A stretch of DNA of 40,046 nt from the NCBI GenBank assembly GCA_040437565.1, contig JBDOQK010000093.1, forward strand, positions 1-40,046, read 5' to 3'. This stretch comes from Albugo candida (taxonomy: Eukaryota > Oomycota > Peronosporomycetes > Albuginales). Below, piece after piece: positions 9,830 to 20,920 of this stretch (position 1 is its first letter; each line of letters begins with the position of its first letter). A program made the position numbers and the translations under genes. The notes below the pieces were generated by a model. The model ran no database searches and was not told the origin of the DNA. It was given only the letters and a program-made list of their open reading frames with translations.

Positions 9830-10570
9830 TACTGTTCCGGACTACTCTTTAGGCGTGCCGTAACCAGCACAAATGATTGTAAAACTGGTCCTGCTTACTC
9901 TCGAAGCTCTAACGAACAAGCGTATAACCCGTTAGAACTTCACTGACTCGTTTAGAACGTTGAGCACTCTCAAAATTCTCTTAGAAAGAGGTATTAGTAC
10001 GAACAGCATCGAGTCTTATTCATCGATTTGCACATGTATTAAATCCATAAAACCGCGATGTTCACATGCTCTAAATGCTTTAAACTCTTCGAACTTATGC
10101 TAGAGATTGAAAATTTAGATGAGAAAGGTGATCATTATGCCGTATTGTACATCAGATACTTTGATCATTCCGTAAACGAAAAGATATCCGGATATTTCAT
10201 GCTGTAGTTAACGTATTTGAGTTTATGTTTCCATTGTTCCAGTCACAAGACATCCCATTAGCTCTTACCCGTACAATATCATGGAAAGTACCACTCCCAG
10301 AGACCACATACGCTCAGGACATTTACGGATCGAGATAAGCCGGTCTCTATCATACGTACTGAATACATCAAGAACGATGTATCCTTTCATTATTCCCCCC
10401 TTCTAAGGATGTCAATAGCCTGGAGTATCGCTAATGATAAAAATGGCAAAATCGGATTTTGTCCGTCTGCTGATCGAGATCTTTATATTATAGGCAATCG
10501 ATAAGCGCGTATGTCAAATGAATGACTGCTAAGCAAGTTGACAGCATCTCAAAGGAGTCATGGCATTGTT
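9830..10570. other. No gene recognised
   Basis: Only short interrupted frames; nothing repeated. It separates an unrecognised relic from the end of the PPR pseudogene. Confidence 0.4.
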
Positions 10571-10581
10571 GTGGATACTAA

Positions 10582-13500
10582 TCACAACTCTATGAATTTT
10601 ACCTTGACGTATTGCATTTCCTCATTGAGAAAGCCTCGACTATTCAGCCGCTTTTCGAGCTCAAGCGATGCTTTCCTCAAATGATACGGCTGTAAGCTTC
10701 GGAGTGCCTCTGCCATTGCTGTTGATATTGTAATACTCTCGTTGTGATAATATTGCACTAGACGAATAACCTCTGTACAATCTCCTACAACATTGGATGA
10801 TTCGATGCCATTATATCGTACGCCTCGACCAGGACGGGAGGTAGGTGGCGAAAGGTTTTCCATGTTCCGAACAAGAAGCAGCAAGTAATCCTGAACCAGT
10901 CTAGTGAAACCTTAAGTAAGTACATCATTGAGGATCACCCGACCCCATTCAATGAACATGCCAAGTTGCTGACAGCTTTGCAACGCTATCGTGTAAACGT
11001 TTCCGTTGGGTTCGATTATTCAAAGATGCGTAATATTTTTTCCATCACATCTTTTGTGAAAGGAAATTCCGTTTTTGATGATGCTGCCAACGTTGGGATG
11101 TTTGCTCATTCAAGGAATCCCTCGCACATAAATTTGGATGATGTATCTGTAGCAATTCCATTGTTTCGTTTAGCCATTAAAAACCATGGAAAAATGAGCA
11201 ACCTGAGCGATATGTGTTGGTGGTTGTATGGCTTCGGTCACATGCACTGCTCCGATTTTTGTACACAAAAACAGTTGTCAAGGATGCACCACCATGTGAA
11301 TTGCATACACATTACAGTACTTGACGTACTAAGTCTTTGTCAGCACTGCCATCGATAAATTTTGACGCATTGCTCAGGCTGGGAGGTTTTCAAGTAAACA
11401 TTGACGACATCTTAGGTTGTGCAGGCATTCACGGCAGCAAACTGGTCTTTTGTGGCTCGCATCCGATCTGCTAAATCTGCTATTGCTAAGAAAATGAATA
11501 TAGAAAATAGTTTCGGGCTTTAACATAATATTCAGTATTTGATGCATTTGCGACAAGCTGATTACGACTCGCCAGAATCTTGCCAAACAGTTCTTCTGTG
11601 AATGCGCTACAAAATTGGGGCTGTCAAAGCATAAAAAGCGATTTCGATGTCATATGTTTGCATGAGCTCATAGAAAGCAGAAAAAATATTCAAAACATGC
11701 TTTCAGACTCGTCGCTAAATATAGGGCTTCACTCGTCAATTCGTCGATAGGGTTGCCATACACTTGCAGCATTTCCGTACATGCAACCTCTGCTTCAAGT
11801 ATATGTGACATAGTATTTCTGCTAGGCAAATATTTTCTTTGTGTACTCGCCAAATTTACTTTATGAAGGCGCATGTGCACTTGCATTTTCGCAGTGTACA
11901 AGACCAACTTCTGCAGCGAGCTTCTTTGTTCACTTATATATGCTCAGTACGCTATCGAGACGATGTGCGGTCAGGAAGACCCGCATTGCATTCGACATGC
12001 CATCCAAAAGCTCTGTAGTCAAAATAGTACTCCACAGGAGTGCTTCTACCAACGCTTGTGCGATTTACCACTCTGATGATACATTCTCTATTAAACAGTC
12101 CAAGGCTTCCAAGTGCATACCACGGAGAGGATGCTTTAAATTACGCCTATGTACTTTCATCATCCAAGCTATGCTGCAGTCCCAAGCCTTGGCAGTCATA
12201 GATTTCAAGGATCCCGTATTTAAAGCAAGAATTTGCGTCTTTCAGCACATTGTCATCGACTGTTTTTGCGAGCCCTTTCATGTCTTCCCATTTATTGCAG
12301 TTTCCAAAAGCGTCGGTAGCTGCACGAATAATTGAATCGTTCAATCGTTTAGACAAAGTTCTGGACTCCGCGTTGAGTGTAAACATTCCGAAATCTCTTT
12401 CGGTCTATCTTCACGAACTTCTGAGAAACGACTGACCACCTCAGTCAATAGCATTTCTTTTTGACTTAATACACTTCAACTAGCCTCGAATGAGCCCTGG
12501 TTGCCATCCAGGTGTGTAGGTGGTACTGTGCTGTCACTATTTTGAACCAAATTTGCTGCATTCTTTGAATTGGAAACAAATTGACTGATAGCGTAATCAG
12601 ATGCTGGCTGGAACGTTTCCATGTCTCTACTGCTCGCAAAATCACCCATTCATATAGCATTCGTAGGAGACAATATGACCGGGACGTGCTGGATCATCAA
12701 ATCCCATACACGTTGAGGATCGCCGGGATACAGGGACGGATCTCGTTGTGTGTCATGTGATAGAGCACCAAAAAAAAGCGAAATAAATGGACGGCGAACG
12801 ATGAAGTTGACATGAGGACTTTCCAGATTTTGTAGCAGTTTTTTGCCCCCTTTGTCACTATCGTTGTAAGTGAGAATCTACGAAACTTTCAAAAAGATCC
12901 GTAGCCAATTGAGTCTCTCCCAGACGACCAAGTGCTCGAATAGCGGAACCATGGGCCTGAAGATAAACAGTTCCGCTTCTAGAATTCTTCATGAGTAGTT
13001 CGAACACTTGAATCAGTGAATCATCATCGTCTATGGAGGCTAGTGACTACATAAGTTCTGTCAGCCTCATTCGAGTGGATTCAGCGCTTCTTCCTTCATA
13101 TATGGCATACGCTTTATGTTTTCTTCACTTCATCGCATGCTCTCGCTTTTGCATACGACTCATGGCAATCATCATCGGAGCATTCAAAGAGTGTAGGGAC
13201 GAGATCTTTGGCTATCATCTGGCAGTATAGACTGCTCGCGTGTCAATAATATCACTCATAAATTAGAGCATCGATAGTGGCGGTGTAAATGGATTCATTC
13301 GGTGTGATATTCCGCTGTGATGAATCTTTATCAGTTATGTGAGCTGAATTGTGCTGCCTCATGACTTTCATCTTTGACAATACCAAGTTTCTAATCAGAA
13401 CGGCCTCCTATACCGCAAAAGCGCATCGCCATATCACAATGTGATGGTTCCGTTCAATTATAGACTCGCCACTTGCTTCTATTGCTTCAAAAAACAATTT

Positions 13501-13875
13501 AGCAGATTTTGCATCTTGTAAGGTCCCGCTGATTTCCATCGTCGTGTAGTAAGCCACCTCACTTATAGAAACCCCATCCAGACTCCTTACATTGAGAATG
13601 TAGTCCAGGACACATTTTGGGGCGCAGTGTGCAAGATATAATTGAGCAACAGAATCCACAGTAGGCCATATTGAAGCCACATTATCCACATTTATAACAC
13701 TCAGAATACCAGGAACACTACGTCCACTGCCCATGCGTGGACATATCTCGATAACAATCTCGTCCATGATCTCATCCAAAGTAATATTTCGGTATTCACA
13801 AGTGTCTAGCAATTTTAGTGCACAACGCCAATCCCCACTGGTTCTACAGTCTTCCAATACCTTAAGCATATACAA
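10582..13875 (-). pseudogene. Pentatricopeptide-repeat (PPR) protein, broken
   Basis: Helical-repeat motifs of about 35 residues recur along the minus strand. Examples are PNGNVYTIALQSCQQLGMF (about 11010-10950), IRALGRLGETQLATDLFESF (about 12960-12890), RLNDSIIRAATDAFGNCNKW (about 12350-12290) and AYYTTMEISGTLQDAKSAKL (about 13555-13490). These match PPR features: a Tyr/Thr-containing first helix, a following Ala/Gly-rich second helix, and Pro-Asn at the repeat start. PPR proteins bind organelle RNA in mitochondria or plastids. The gene is broken: the best-kept frame around 12130-11740 alone holds TAA, TGA, TAA, TAG and TGA stops, and the reading frame changes several times. The longest intact piece is 13408-13875 (155 codons). 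A plus-strand frame at 10966-11358 is its shadow. The 5' end is uncertain and may extend to about 14.0 kb. Confidence 0.65.
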
Positions 13876-13929
13876 TTTCTACTTTGCATTGGCATTGAAC
13901 TGTGCACATCATGTGTCCATCGTCGAATA

Positions 13930-16080
13930 ATGCATTGTCGCTCTGCTGGCCGTTTGAAGGATCGCCTATTTCTGTTGACTGCACTTTTGTTCGAATAGCT
14001 AATCAGTATGGTCTGACGTCCATTAGACAATCACGTCGAAGCGTCAGATTGGGATCTATGAAGCCGCCTCGATATCGTAATCAATAAAGGCTCCTAAGTT
14101 CGATGTACTTTTCGCACAGTGATGGCCAAATATAACGGTTCGCTTTCCATTTCGTTGATATAGAAAGCACATTTGAAAGGGCGAGCTAACGCTTCCGTCT
14201 CAGTATAGTCCCATTATAAAACAATTCTGTATGTTGTCGTCTATGCTGGCATTGGAACATCGCCGTGCAACAATGCGATTATTCATATCTCATTGACTGT
14301 ATATCATGTAGCTATTACATCATGACGGCAAGCACCTATCTCTTCCTTGAGAAACGATAATCGATTTGGCTGTCCGAGAGGTCTATTTGAGCAAGCTGAA
14401 AAGGTTACCGCTTTTTGATCGATCTCGATAGATATACATCGCGTAGCGTTCTGGAAAACAAGGATGGTGCCAGCCACTCAATGTCACCTGTATCATCGTG
14501 TACCGCATTCCAGTTCGAGCTACTGCAATCTCGCTAAGGAGCTAAATGTGTCGCTGAATTTTCTCACTGCTATGGAGCATCCCTGATCTGCAGTATATCA
14601 AGCGCGCGACCGCCCTTTTCCCCGTTTCCCCACACATAAAAAAGCCGGTTGTTTGGGCTAAGAAATTGTTTCTGTTGATTGGTGACGATCGAGTCCGGTC
14701 ATATCATGTAGAAAAAGTGTAACTTTGATTGACCTGATTGCATGAGAGACTACTGGCATGGTTTATGTAAAATGGAGGGAGTGACAACGTAATGCGTGCT
14801 GCAAGTTGCACGACTGTCGCAGCCTGAGATGATAAATGGCAAACAAAGGAGCATCGACTACATTCATATACTCCTTGTGCATCATTTTTGCTATCCAATA
14901 GATATTACTGTCCGAAATGCTCAATGAGTATGACGAAAGCAATCTTGACACCCCGTTTAATTGTAGAGCATCGTCGAGGAGCTAAATGTGCGCTTTCCTG
15001 ACTGGTAAGCCAAGTCAAACGTAAATACCACTAGATGTGTGGCACCTACGTCTTTCTGTTTTGTGTAGTCACGGACGTCTGCCTGTGATAAAGGAGTTGA
15101 AAAGTACCATTTTATAGTCTTGGACCAAGATCAGCTCCAGAAATCTGCTTTCAATAATGCATGATTAGCCTTCTGCTGAGCAATGAAGGACATTCGTCGC
15201 ATCCCGTTGGCAACGATATTTCTATATTAGCAAAATATCGCACAAGAGAAGAAGTATCAACTCTTCAGCGTAGACAAAGCTCTGAGTGCTTGTTCTGGTG
15301 AATTTGACATGTGAGACGGACCTTACAAGACACATTTCTTGATTCCTACATATTATTTTCTCGCACCACCAGAGGCTCACCGGATGCTACAGACACATAT
15401 CCGTTCACTACAGTGCACCATATTGTGTAACCTATCGCAAGCGGGAAAATACCTTCACTATGAGATCCCACCAGGGATAAAAAACTATTTTTATTGATTG
15501 ATCAGAAGATCGATGGTCATATACTGTTGACCCGATACGGCATGCTAATGAGTACAGAGAGATGGATTATTTTATATCATTTATATTCTAGGTGGAGGAA
15601 TGTCACTGGAGTCTCAACAGCAATGATTACGGTAAATATGCTGCAATTGTTGACTTGTCGAATCCTTGCCAAGGCTGCTTCGTTATAGGTTTCTTGTTTG
15701 TTTGAGGTAACGTCTTTGATGATCAAAGTCAAATTGTTGGTGGAGTAAAGTGAAGCTAGCGTTGTGGTGGCTGATCGTGACATTAGATCCGAAGAGATTG
15801 TAAGAACAACTTATTCTGCTGAGTATCCAGAAGCTCACTGTAACTTGAGCCATTAACGCTTACTTCGATAAAATAGCGGTTGACCAAGGTATAGGCCATT
15901 ATGATTGTACTGAAAAATACTCGTATTGATGCTGGTTTCGTTATCTCTCTTCCGTTCGTCCGCAAGTGTCCCTTATTCTACCTTGCACCTCCAGCCACTG
16001 GTTCCACCTAAGGAATTGACCTAACTGGGCCGTATACTTCTGGCTTAAGACCAGCAAGTTGCACAGAAGTATGTGAATTG
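13930..16080. other. No gene identified; scattered decayed frames
   Basis: Several short minus-strand frames have protein-like pieces, e.g. FKCAFYINEMESEPLYLA near 14170-14120 and a 68-codon frame at 15577-15783 beginning MSRSATTTLASLYS. None is long, joined or recognisable. The texture (broken frames, no repeats) is the same as in the recognised pseudogenes. Confidence 0.35.
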
Positions 16081-16088
16081 TTGGAGCA

Positions 16089-16478
16089 ATGTTAAAGCAA
16101 CGTCTGCGATCTTCAGCCGGATATGTTCGAGTCAACCGCAGAGATGAGCGGGAGGCATACTTAGGTAGAAGAACAAATCCAGAGAATATTCGAATGTTTT
16201 CCGAAGTAGCTAAAGGTACAGTTTTGGCCACTCCGTACAAAATGGACGTCAAAGCGGTGGAATGTCAGCTAATAAACGATTAAATGAACTTATGGCGATC
16301 AACAATGAAATTTAAAAAGGATCAAGGAAAAAACGAAGTATTTTGCTTTGACCTTAGAGATCAGGCTTAAGATAGCTTGCAACAACGCAAAGAAGACCAG
16401 GCTGATTTTGTTCCAGGAACATTAAAGATCAAAGAGCTTGTTGTCATTTGTAAGTCTCATCTCTTTCAAGACTTGTAA
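16089..16478 (+). pseudogene. Unrecognised coding sequence with two in-frame TAA
   Basis: From an ATG at 16089 one frame runs 130 codons to a TAA at 16476, interrupted only by TAA at 16281-16286 and again about 27 codons further on. Content is protein-like on both sides of the stops: VNRRDEREAYLGRRTNPENI, GTVLATPYKMDVKAVECQL, then NEVFCFDLRDQA and DFVPGTLKIKELVVICKSHL. The frame is maintained across both stops without an indel. I do not recognise the family. Confidence 0.4.
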
Positions 16479-16519
16479 GCTTTCAATGTATGTCAGTAGT
16501 CTAACCGCAACCTCCATCA

Positions 16520-16825
16520 TTAAACGATTTCTTGGACGGGGTACCAAACTTTCTTCATAAACCGATTCGTCGTTCTGGTCTTCTCACCAGCCACTGAAGT
16601 CGAGTTGACTATATTGGTAGTTTTACCCTCTGATGTCGCTCGTGGTATAAACGATTTCCGAGTAGGCATGCTGATTAATCCCTTACGGGATTGATTTCGG
16701 TACGGCCACTGATTAGACAAAAATGAAGAACACTGTGATCTCTTTAGTGGCGTCATCATGAATCGATGTATAAATTCTCTCAGAAGTCCCAAGGAGGACT
16801 TGTGACGATATGCCACTTGGTACAA
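16520..16825 (-). CDS. Unrecognised reading frame (101 codons)
   Basis: An open frame rich in Arg, Ser and Thr with no motif I can place. It lies between an unassigned relic and the rhomboid fragment, and is probably a fragment or chance. Confidence 0.2.
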   Translation of the reverse strand: MYQVAYRHKSSLGLLREFIHRFMMTPLKRSQCSSFLSNQWPYRNQSRKGLISMPTRKSFIPRATSEGKTTNIVNSTSVAGEKTRTTNRFMKKVWYPVQEIV

Positions 16826-17182
16826 CTTAACACTAGTACGTCTTAGCGTTATAGCAGTTACAGCACGTCAACATTTAGCGGTCAAATTTTTTCTCACGAT
16901 CTGACGTGCATGCCGTTCCGGTATCGCGTCGGCGTTCACCCGTCAATATTGTGAAGTTTTCTTTTGTACGACAATCAACTTTTTTTAATATCGTCGGGCT
17001 TTACTACACGACCATGGTCCCGTTCATTTGATAAGCTATGTAATGGAGGAATTACCCAGCAAATTTAAGATCACGACGATGCGTAAGTTTTCCGTATGCA
17101 CAGCTATCAAAATGACGATCGCTCTATCGTAAAAGCAGTCGTGGTATGCACATTACATCCGATGAAGTTATCCACGTAGTGA

Positions 17183-17434
17183 TTGGCAAATGCTATGATC
17201 ACATGCCTGTGGGTATCAGCGACTACTCGTCAGAGAAAAGTTCGTATGCTGACGCACTTTACTACTTCATATGAGCATTTGAAAAGTGGAAGGTATTATA
17301 ACCTACTTACAGGCGTATTCAGTCATGAGCAGATAAGTAATTTGCTTGCCAATATAATCGGCTTGTACTTTTATGGCAAGCAAGTTGCACAGAGTTTATG
17401 TGCCCTTATCACTTCGTTTAGTCTTCGATGCTGA
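17183..17434 (+). pseudogene. Rhomboid-family intramembrane protease, N-terminal core fragment
   Basis: The frame contains a hydrophobic first segment (ANAMITCLWVSATT) followed by the segment typical of rhomboids: HFTTSYEHLKSGRYYNLLTG, then VFSHEQISNLLANIIGLYFYG. In mitochondrial and plastid rhomboids (PARL/Rbd1 type) this region is F..S..HL..GR...LLT..FSH....HL.NM..L..FG, which is a close fit. The catalytic GxSG serine helix and the later histidine helix, which should follow within about 100 residues, are absent. The frame ends at a TGA at 17432, and downstream sequence belongs to the opposing CPSF1-like gene. Two stops (TAG, TGA) sit just upstream of 17183. It is therefore a truncated copy. 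Normally such proteases sit in the inner mitochondrial or plastid membrane. Confidence 0.7.
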
Positions 17435-18235
17435 AATCTGTGCTTGGGTGCATGACTCGTACTCCCTGCTTAAACACCTGAACGATTCGCCTTTGGAAGA
17501 ATAAATTCGTCGCACACAAGTTCAGACCACAAGTATAAAAGCCAATATCATCCTCTACAGGCCCCATCTCTTCACCAGCACGAAGTATCATTCTGCGCTG
17601 TGCCACACTTAAAATGAGATATGAATTCTTGCGACTCCTGGCTCCATAATCATGAAAATCAGAGTTCATGACGATGACAGTCCACAAAACACGACAACCA
17701 CTCAATTTGGCGGCTGTACTGACAATTGGTCTCAGTCCATCGTTCATTGAAGAAATCGAGCCATCTTTGGAACTTCCTCGGCTCACTAACAGTTCTTCGT
17801 GTTGTTCGTTCGAGTTCGAATTCGATTGTGCCCCAAGATCCATCGATTTGATTTGTCCAATAACTGGAATATAATAGACCGTTTTTAAATGAAGACTGTG
17901 GTCGTCCTCTTTCATTGAAGCATACGAAAATCAATTTGTGCTGGGAACTGCACCCCCAGTCAATTCTTGTGATATTATAGTTTCGACTGATGGGTCATTA
18001 CTTAGAACAACAGCGACAAGAATTGTTTTCCTCGAAATCATAGTCTGACGATGGACTTGTACAAAACAGAATTTCCATGTCGCGATCCAATGAAAATACT
18101 GTCATTGTCGCGATTGATCAATTCACAAGATGCAGTCGACGCCGGGGTTTCCACTTTGCGCAATATGAATCTCCCAGTATGATTATACGACGATGAGCCA
18201 TGAAGACTGCTGCTTTGACCAGCAAAATTTGATAA
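17418..18235 (-). pseudogene. CPSF1 / CPSF160 (mRNA 3'-end processing) fragment
   Basis: CPSF160 is the large beta-propeller scaffold of the cleavage and polyadenylation complex. Read on the minus strand, the region begins with IFIGSRHGNSVLYK (family: LFLGSRLGNSLLLKY). It continues with IPVIGQIKSMDLGA, then SGCRVLWTVI, NSYLILSVAQRRMILRAGEE, DIGFYTCGLNLCATNLF and RRIVQVFKQGVRVM. This is the order and spacing of the central CPSF1 segment (GFLILS...TMILQTG.EI, GF.T.GPT..AGN, RYIVQV...GIRLL). The clean frame 17418-17915 is 165 codons; a stop and frame change lie between it and the GSRHGNS part. The N-terminal propeller and the C-terminal half are missing. The 5' edge is fused in frame to VPS15 sequence. 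DDB1 and SF3B3 are relatives, but the match to CPSF1 is better. Confidence 0.75.
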
Positions 18236-19555
18236 CGCTGTGGATGAATTGGGCTTGATCGCATGCGTGAGCTCTAGCAACCTTCGTGCTGTAGACGCGA
18301 GCCGAGGAAGATATTTTGTAAAAGTGACACGAACGGATTCATCTGAATCGATTGGAAACCGATACATGGTGTCGAGAATGTATTGCAGGAAGACCGAAGC
18401 ATCGGATAATGGCACTGTTGCGATCAAATCCAGGATGAAGGTGAAAGTGCAGAGCGCTAATGCTAGTATAGAAGCCACGGAATCTTTTAGCACTTCCAAA
18501 AGAAACGGGACCAGACGCAAAACTGTCTGTGAGATACTATGAGCCCAATTTCCGAGCATTTGGATCTAATTGCAGCATATCGAGTAGTAAATTCTCCAAA
18601 ATTGAATCTTCAATCAGTGTAGCGACCCAGAAGCTCGTACCTCCTGTTCGAGGATATTTCAAAAATGCAGGACGATCAGATAGAGGTTTCCTCCCTTAAA
18701 TAGTTTAGCAATAGCACAACCAGCCGAGAAAATATCCATCCATTCATAAACCGTTCCTCCCCTGGATGCTCTAGAATTCTCATTTGCATTCCCAGTAGTA
18801 GTCGATGCTTCAGACGGCGAAATGATGTACATTCCACCCAGAACGCTTCCAGGCGACAGAACTGCGGGTGATGGGTCTTTATCAGTTTCGGTCTGTTTCC
18901 TTCCCATATCTTCCAATCGCATTGCGTTCACAAATCCTTCCAAATTTGGACTAGAAAATCGCTCTGGCGCCACATTACAGCTCCTTCCGCTTCCACCAAT
19001 CGGACAGTAATAGTAATGATACTCAGATGGATCGTCTTCCGTGATATAAGGCGGTTTGAAAGGCGCGAATTCCGTAAGAAAGAGCCAATTCCACGTGACA
19101 ATCATCAGATTCCAATTTTACGTCGCCATGACACACACCTTCCCGATGACATTGCTCTACTGCTTTTAACAATTGAAAAGGTATCCAATTTTCCCAATTT
19201 TGCTTGAGAATGGACGTCAGAAAACTCGATCGTATAAACTCATTGCGAAATACTGACGCACGAGGAAGGGGACATGATGTTTACTCGAGAAATGGTAGTT
19301 TGCGTATGGAATAGGATTGGGAACGGCTTCCAGCAGGATCAAAACAGATGACACAAGGCGTATTTATGTGAACGGAAGTGAGTGTATCTTGAAGATCATA
19401 TTGACAGCACAATTTGATCACCACCATCACTCCGTCGTCACATTCACATCAAATGGTTTTGAAGAATTTGCTATCGGCAAGGATGCGTTGAATACGATGT
19501 TGGGATTGGAATAGGAGTAGTCTATCAGAAAGGTGCGGTATTGTGAGCCAGAGTC
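18236..19555 (-). pseudogene. VPS15 / PIK3R4 pseudokinase subunit of class III PI3K, internally deleted and broken
   Basis: VPS15 is the regulatory subunit of the VPS34 PI3-kinase complex in autophagy and endosomal traffic. Recognised in order are an N-terminal SGSQYRTFLIDYS, then KFFKTI and VMVVIKL, FLVRQYFAMSLYDRV followed by RPF, IPFQLLKAVEQCHREGVCHG, MIVTWNWLFLTEFAPFKPPY, the APERF motif, MDIFSAGCAIAKLF, IEDSILENLLLDMLQLDP, and then the HEAT region RLVPFLLEVLKDSVAS...YILDTMYRFP...KYLPRLASTARRLLELTHA. All match plant or animal VPS15. The roughly 150 or more residues normally between the kinase C-lobe and this HEAT segment are missing, as is the C-terminal WD40 propeller. A TGA stands inside YDRVF-RPF, aligned with a sense codon. 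At least three frameshifts occur (near 19215, 19100 and 18700). Promoter side: TOR starts divergently about 1.3 kb away. Confidence 0.85.
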
Positions 19556-19599
19556 GTAAGGGCTTGCGTGTTGAGAGCGCGCGACCGCGTTGCCCATTG

Positions 19600-20900
19600 T
19601 TTACTCTTTGTGCAAAGAAAGGGTGCACTATTGGAATGAGCAGAATGATTGTGGTGAGATTTAAACTAGGAAAATGTAGGACGTATTTTTTCATCATTTC
19701 TTGTTATAGATCCTTTCGCAATGGCTGCATGTGGTTGGAACTTGATTGCAGGAGCTTGAGAGTATTAGTGTAGCAAAGATTAGCGTCTATTGTGCTATGT
19801 ATTGTGCAATCTATGAGATTAATTCAGGTTTTGTACTGGTCTCGGCAGGTTTAAGTGTGATGATTGTACGACAGCAATACATAGAATGTTTGCCAAGGGT
19901 GATGATTTTTGTTCAGTGAATGACGATTATACAAGCATGACGCGATGGTCTTGCAATACTTTGTCACATGGAATAAGTTTCGATTTATCGCGGAAAGACA
20001 AGTTTAACTCATTCAGTGATTAAGAAGAATCTTATGATAATATGTGTTATATATTGCCTATCCGGATCGGTCCATACAACGTATGTCAATATCGCGTTTC
20101 AACAAAGGACGTGGGAAGCGCATTCACAGGTTGCGAAAAAAGTAGCTAGCCTGTATCTTTTGTTCGCAAGTGGAGAGATGCTTGGGTACTATGGGACTCC
20201 TTTCCAACTTGGAAAAAAGGCGTGCGGAAGGCGTTGGGTTGCCAGATGATGATTTTAAATTCAATGTGACTCCTTCCGTGGATTATATCTTACTATACTG
20301 TTGATATGTATTATAATATAGCCAACTGTTACCGACAAATCCTTTTTCGACATCGCCATAAACAATGATTATATCGGTCGAGTCGTGCTTGGTCTTAACG
20401 GTAACGTACAGCAGAAAAACAATCGAGAATTTCAGAGCATTATGCATTGAAGAAGTCGACAGTAAGAGACAAAGGAAAGCTTTACAGTTCAAAGCTATCA
20501 CCTTCCATCCTATTGTACCTGTCTTCATGTATACCACCTAACGCAGTTTGATCCATTGTCCTGATTTCATGTGACTATATCATGATTCAGGACGGTGGTA
20601 TCCTCCGCGGCGATAGGTCAACTGGCGTATCTATATAGATAGGTCGATTTCTGGACGAAAACTTGGCATTACCACATGCTGGACATGAAACTTTGAATAC
20701 GGCAAACAGTGGACCCGATACAAACAGTAGTCAGTTTTTCAGCTGTACCAGTGAGACGCCTGGCTCGATGAGACACGTCCCTTTTTGGACGATTTCATGA
20801 CGGCATGGATGTGAATGAATTGATCTCCAGTGTCGGAAGCCGTTGTGGCACTGCACGTGTCTCTGTTTCTGTCACAGATTGTGCTGAAATCGAAAGGGAC
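19600..20900. other. Region between divergent VPS15 and TOR relics; unrecognised frames
   Basis: A minus-strand frame at 20283-20537 (84 codons) includes a hydrophobic stretch (ALKFSIVFLLYVTV) that could be a signal or membrane segment. A plus-strand frame at 20016-20249 has AFQQRTWEAHSQVAKKVASL. Neither is recognisable. A shared promoter region is expected somewhere here, but no element stands out. Confidence 0.3.
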
Positions 20901-20920
20901 ATTATCCGAAAAGCCGACAA

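Noticed and set aside
10966-11358. Plus-strand 130-codon frame as a gene
   Set aside because: The opposite strand has a clear PPR motif (PNGNVYTIALQSCQQLG) in the same interval, so the plus frame is a shadow.
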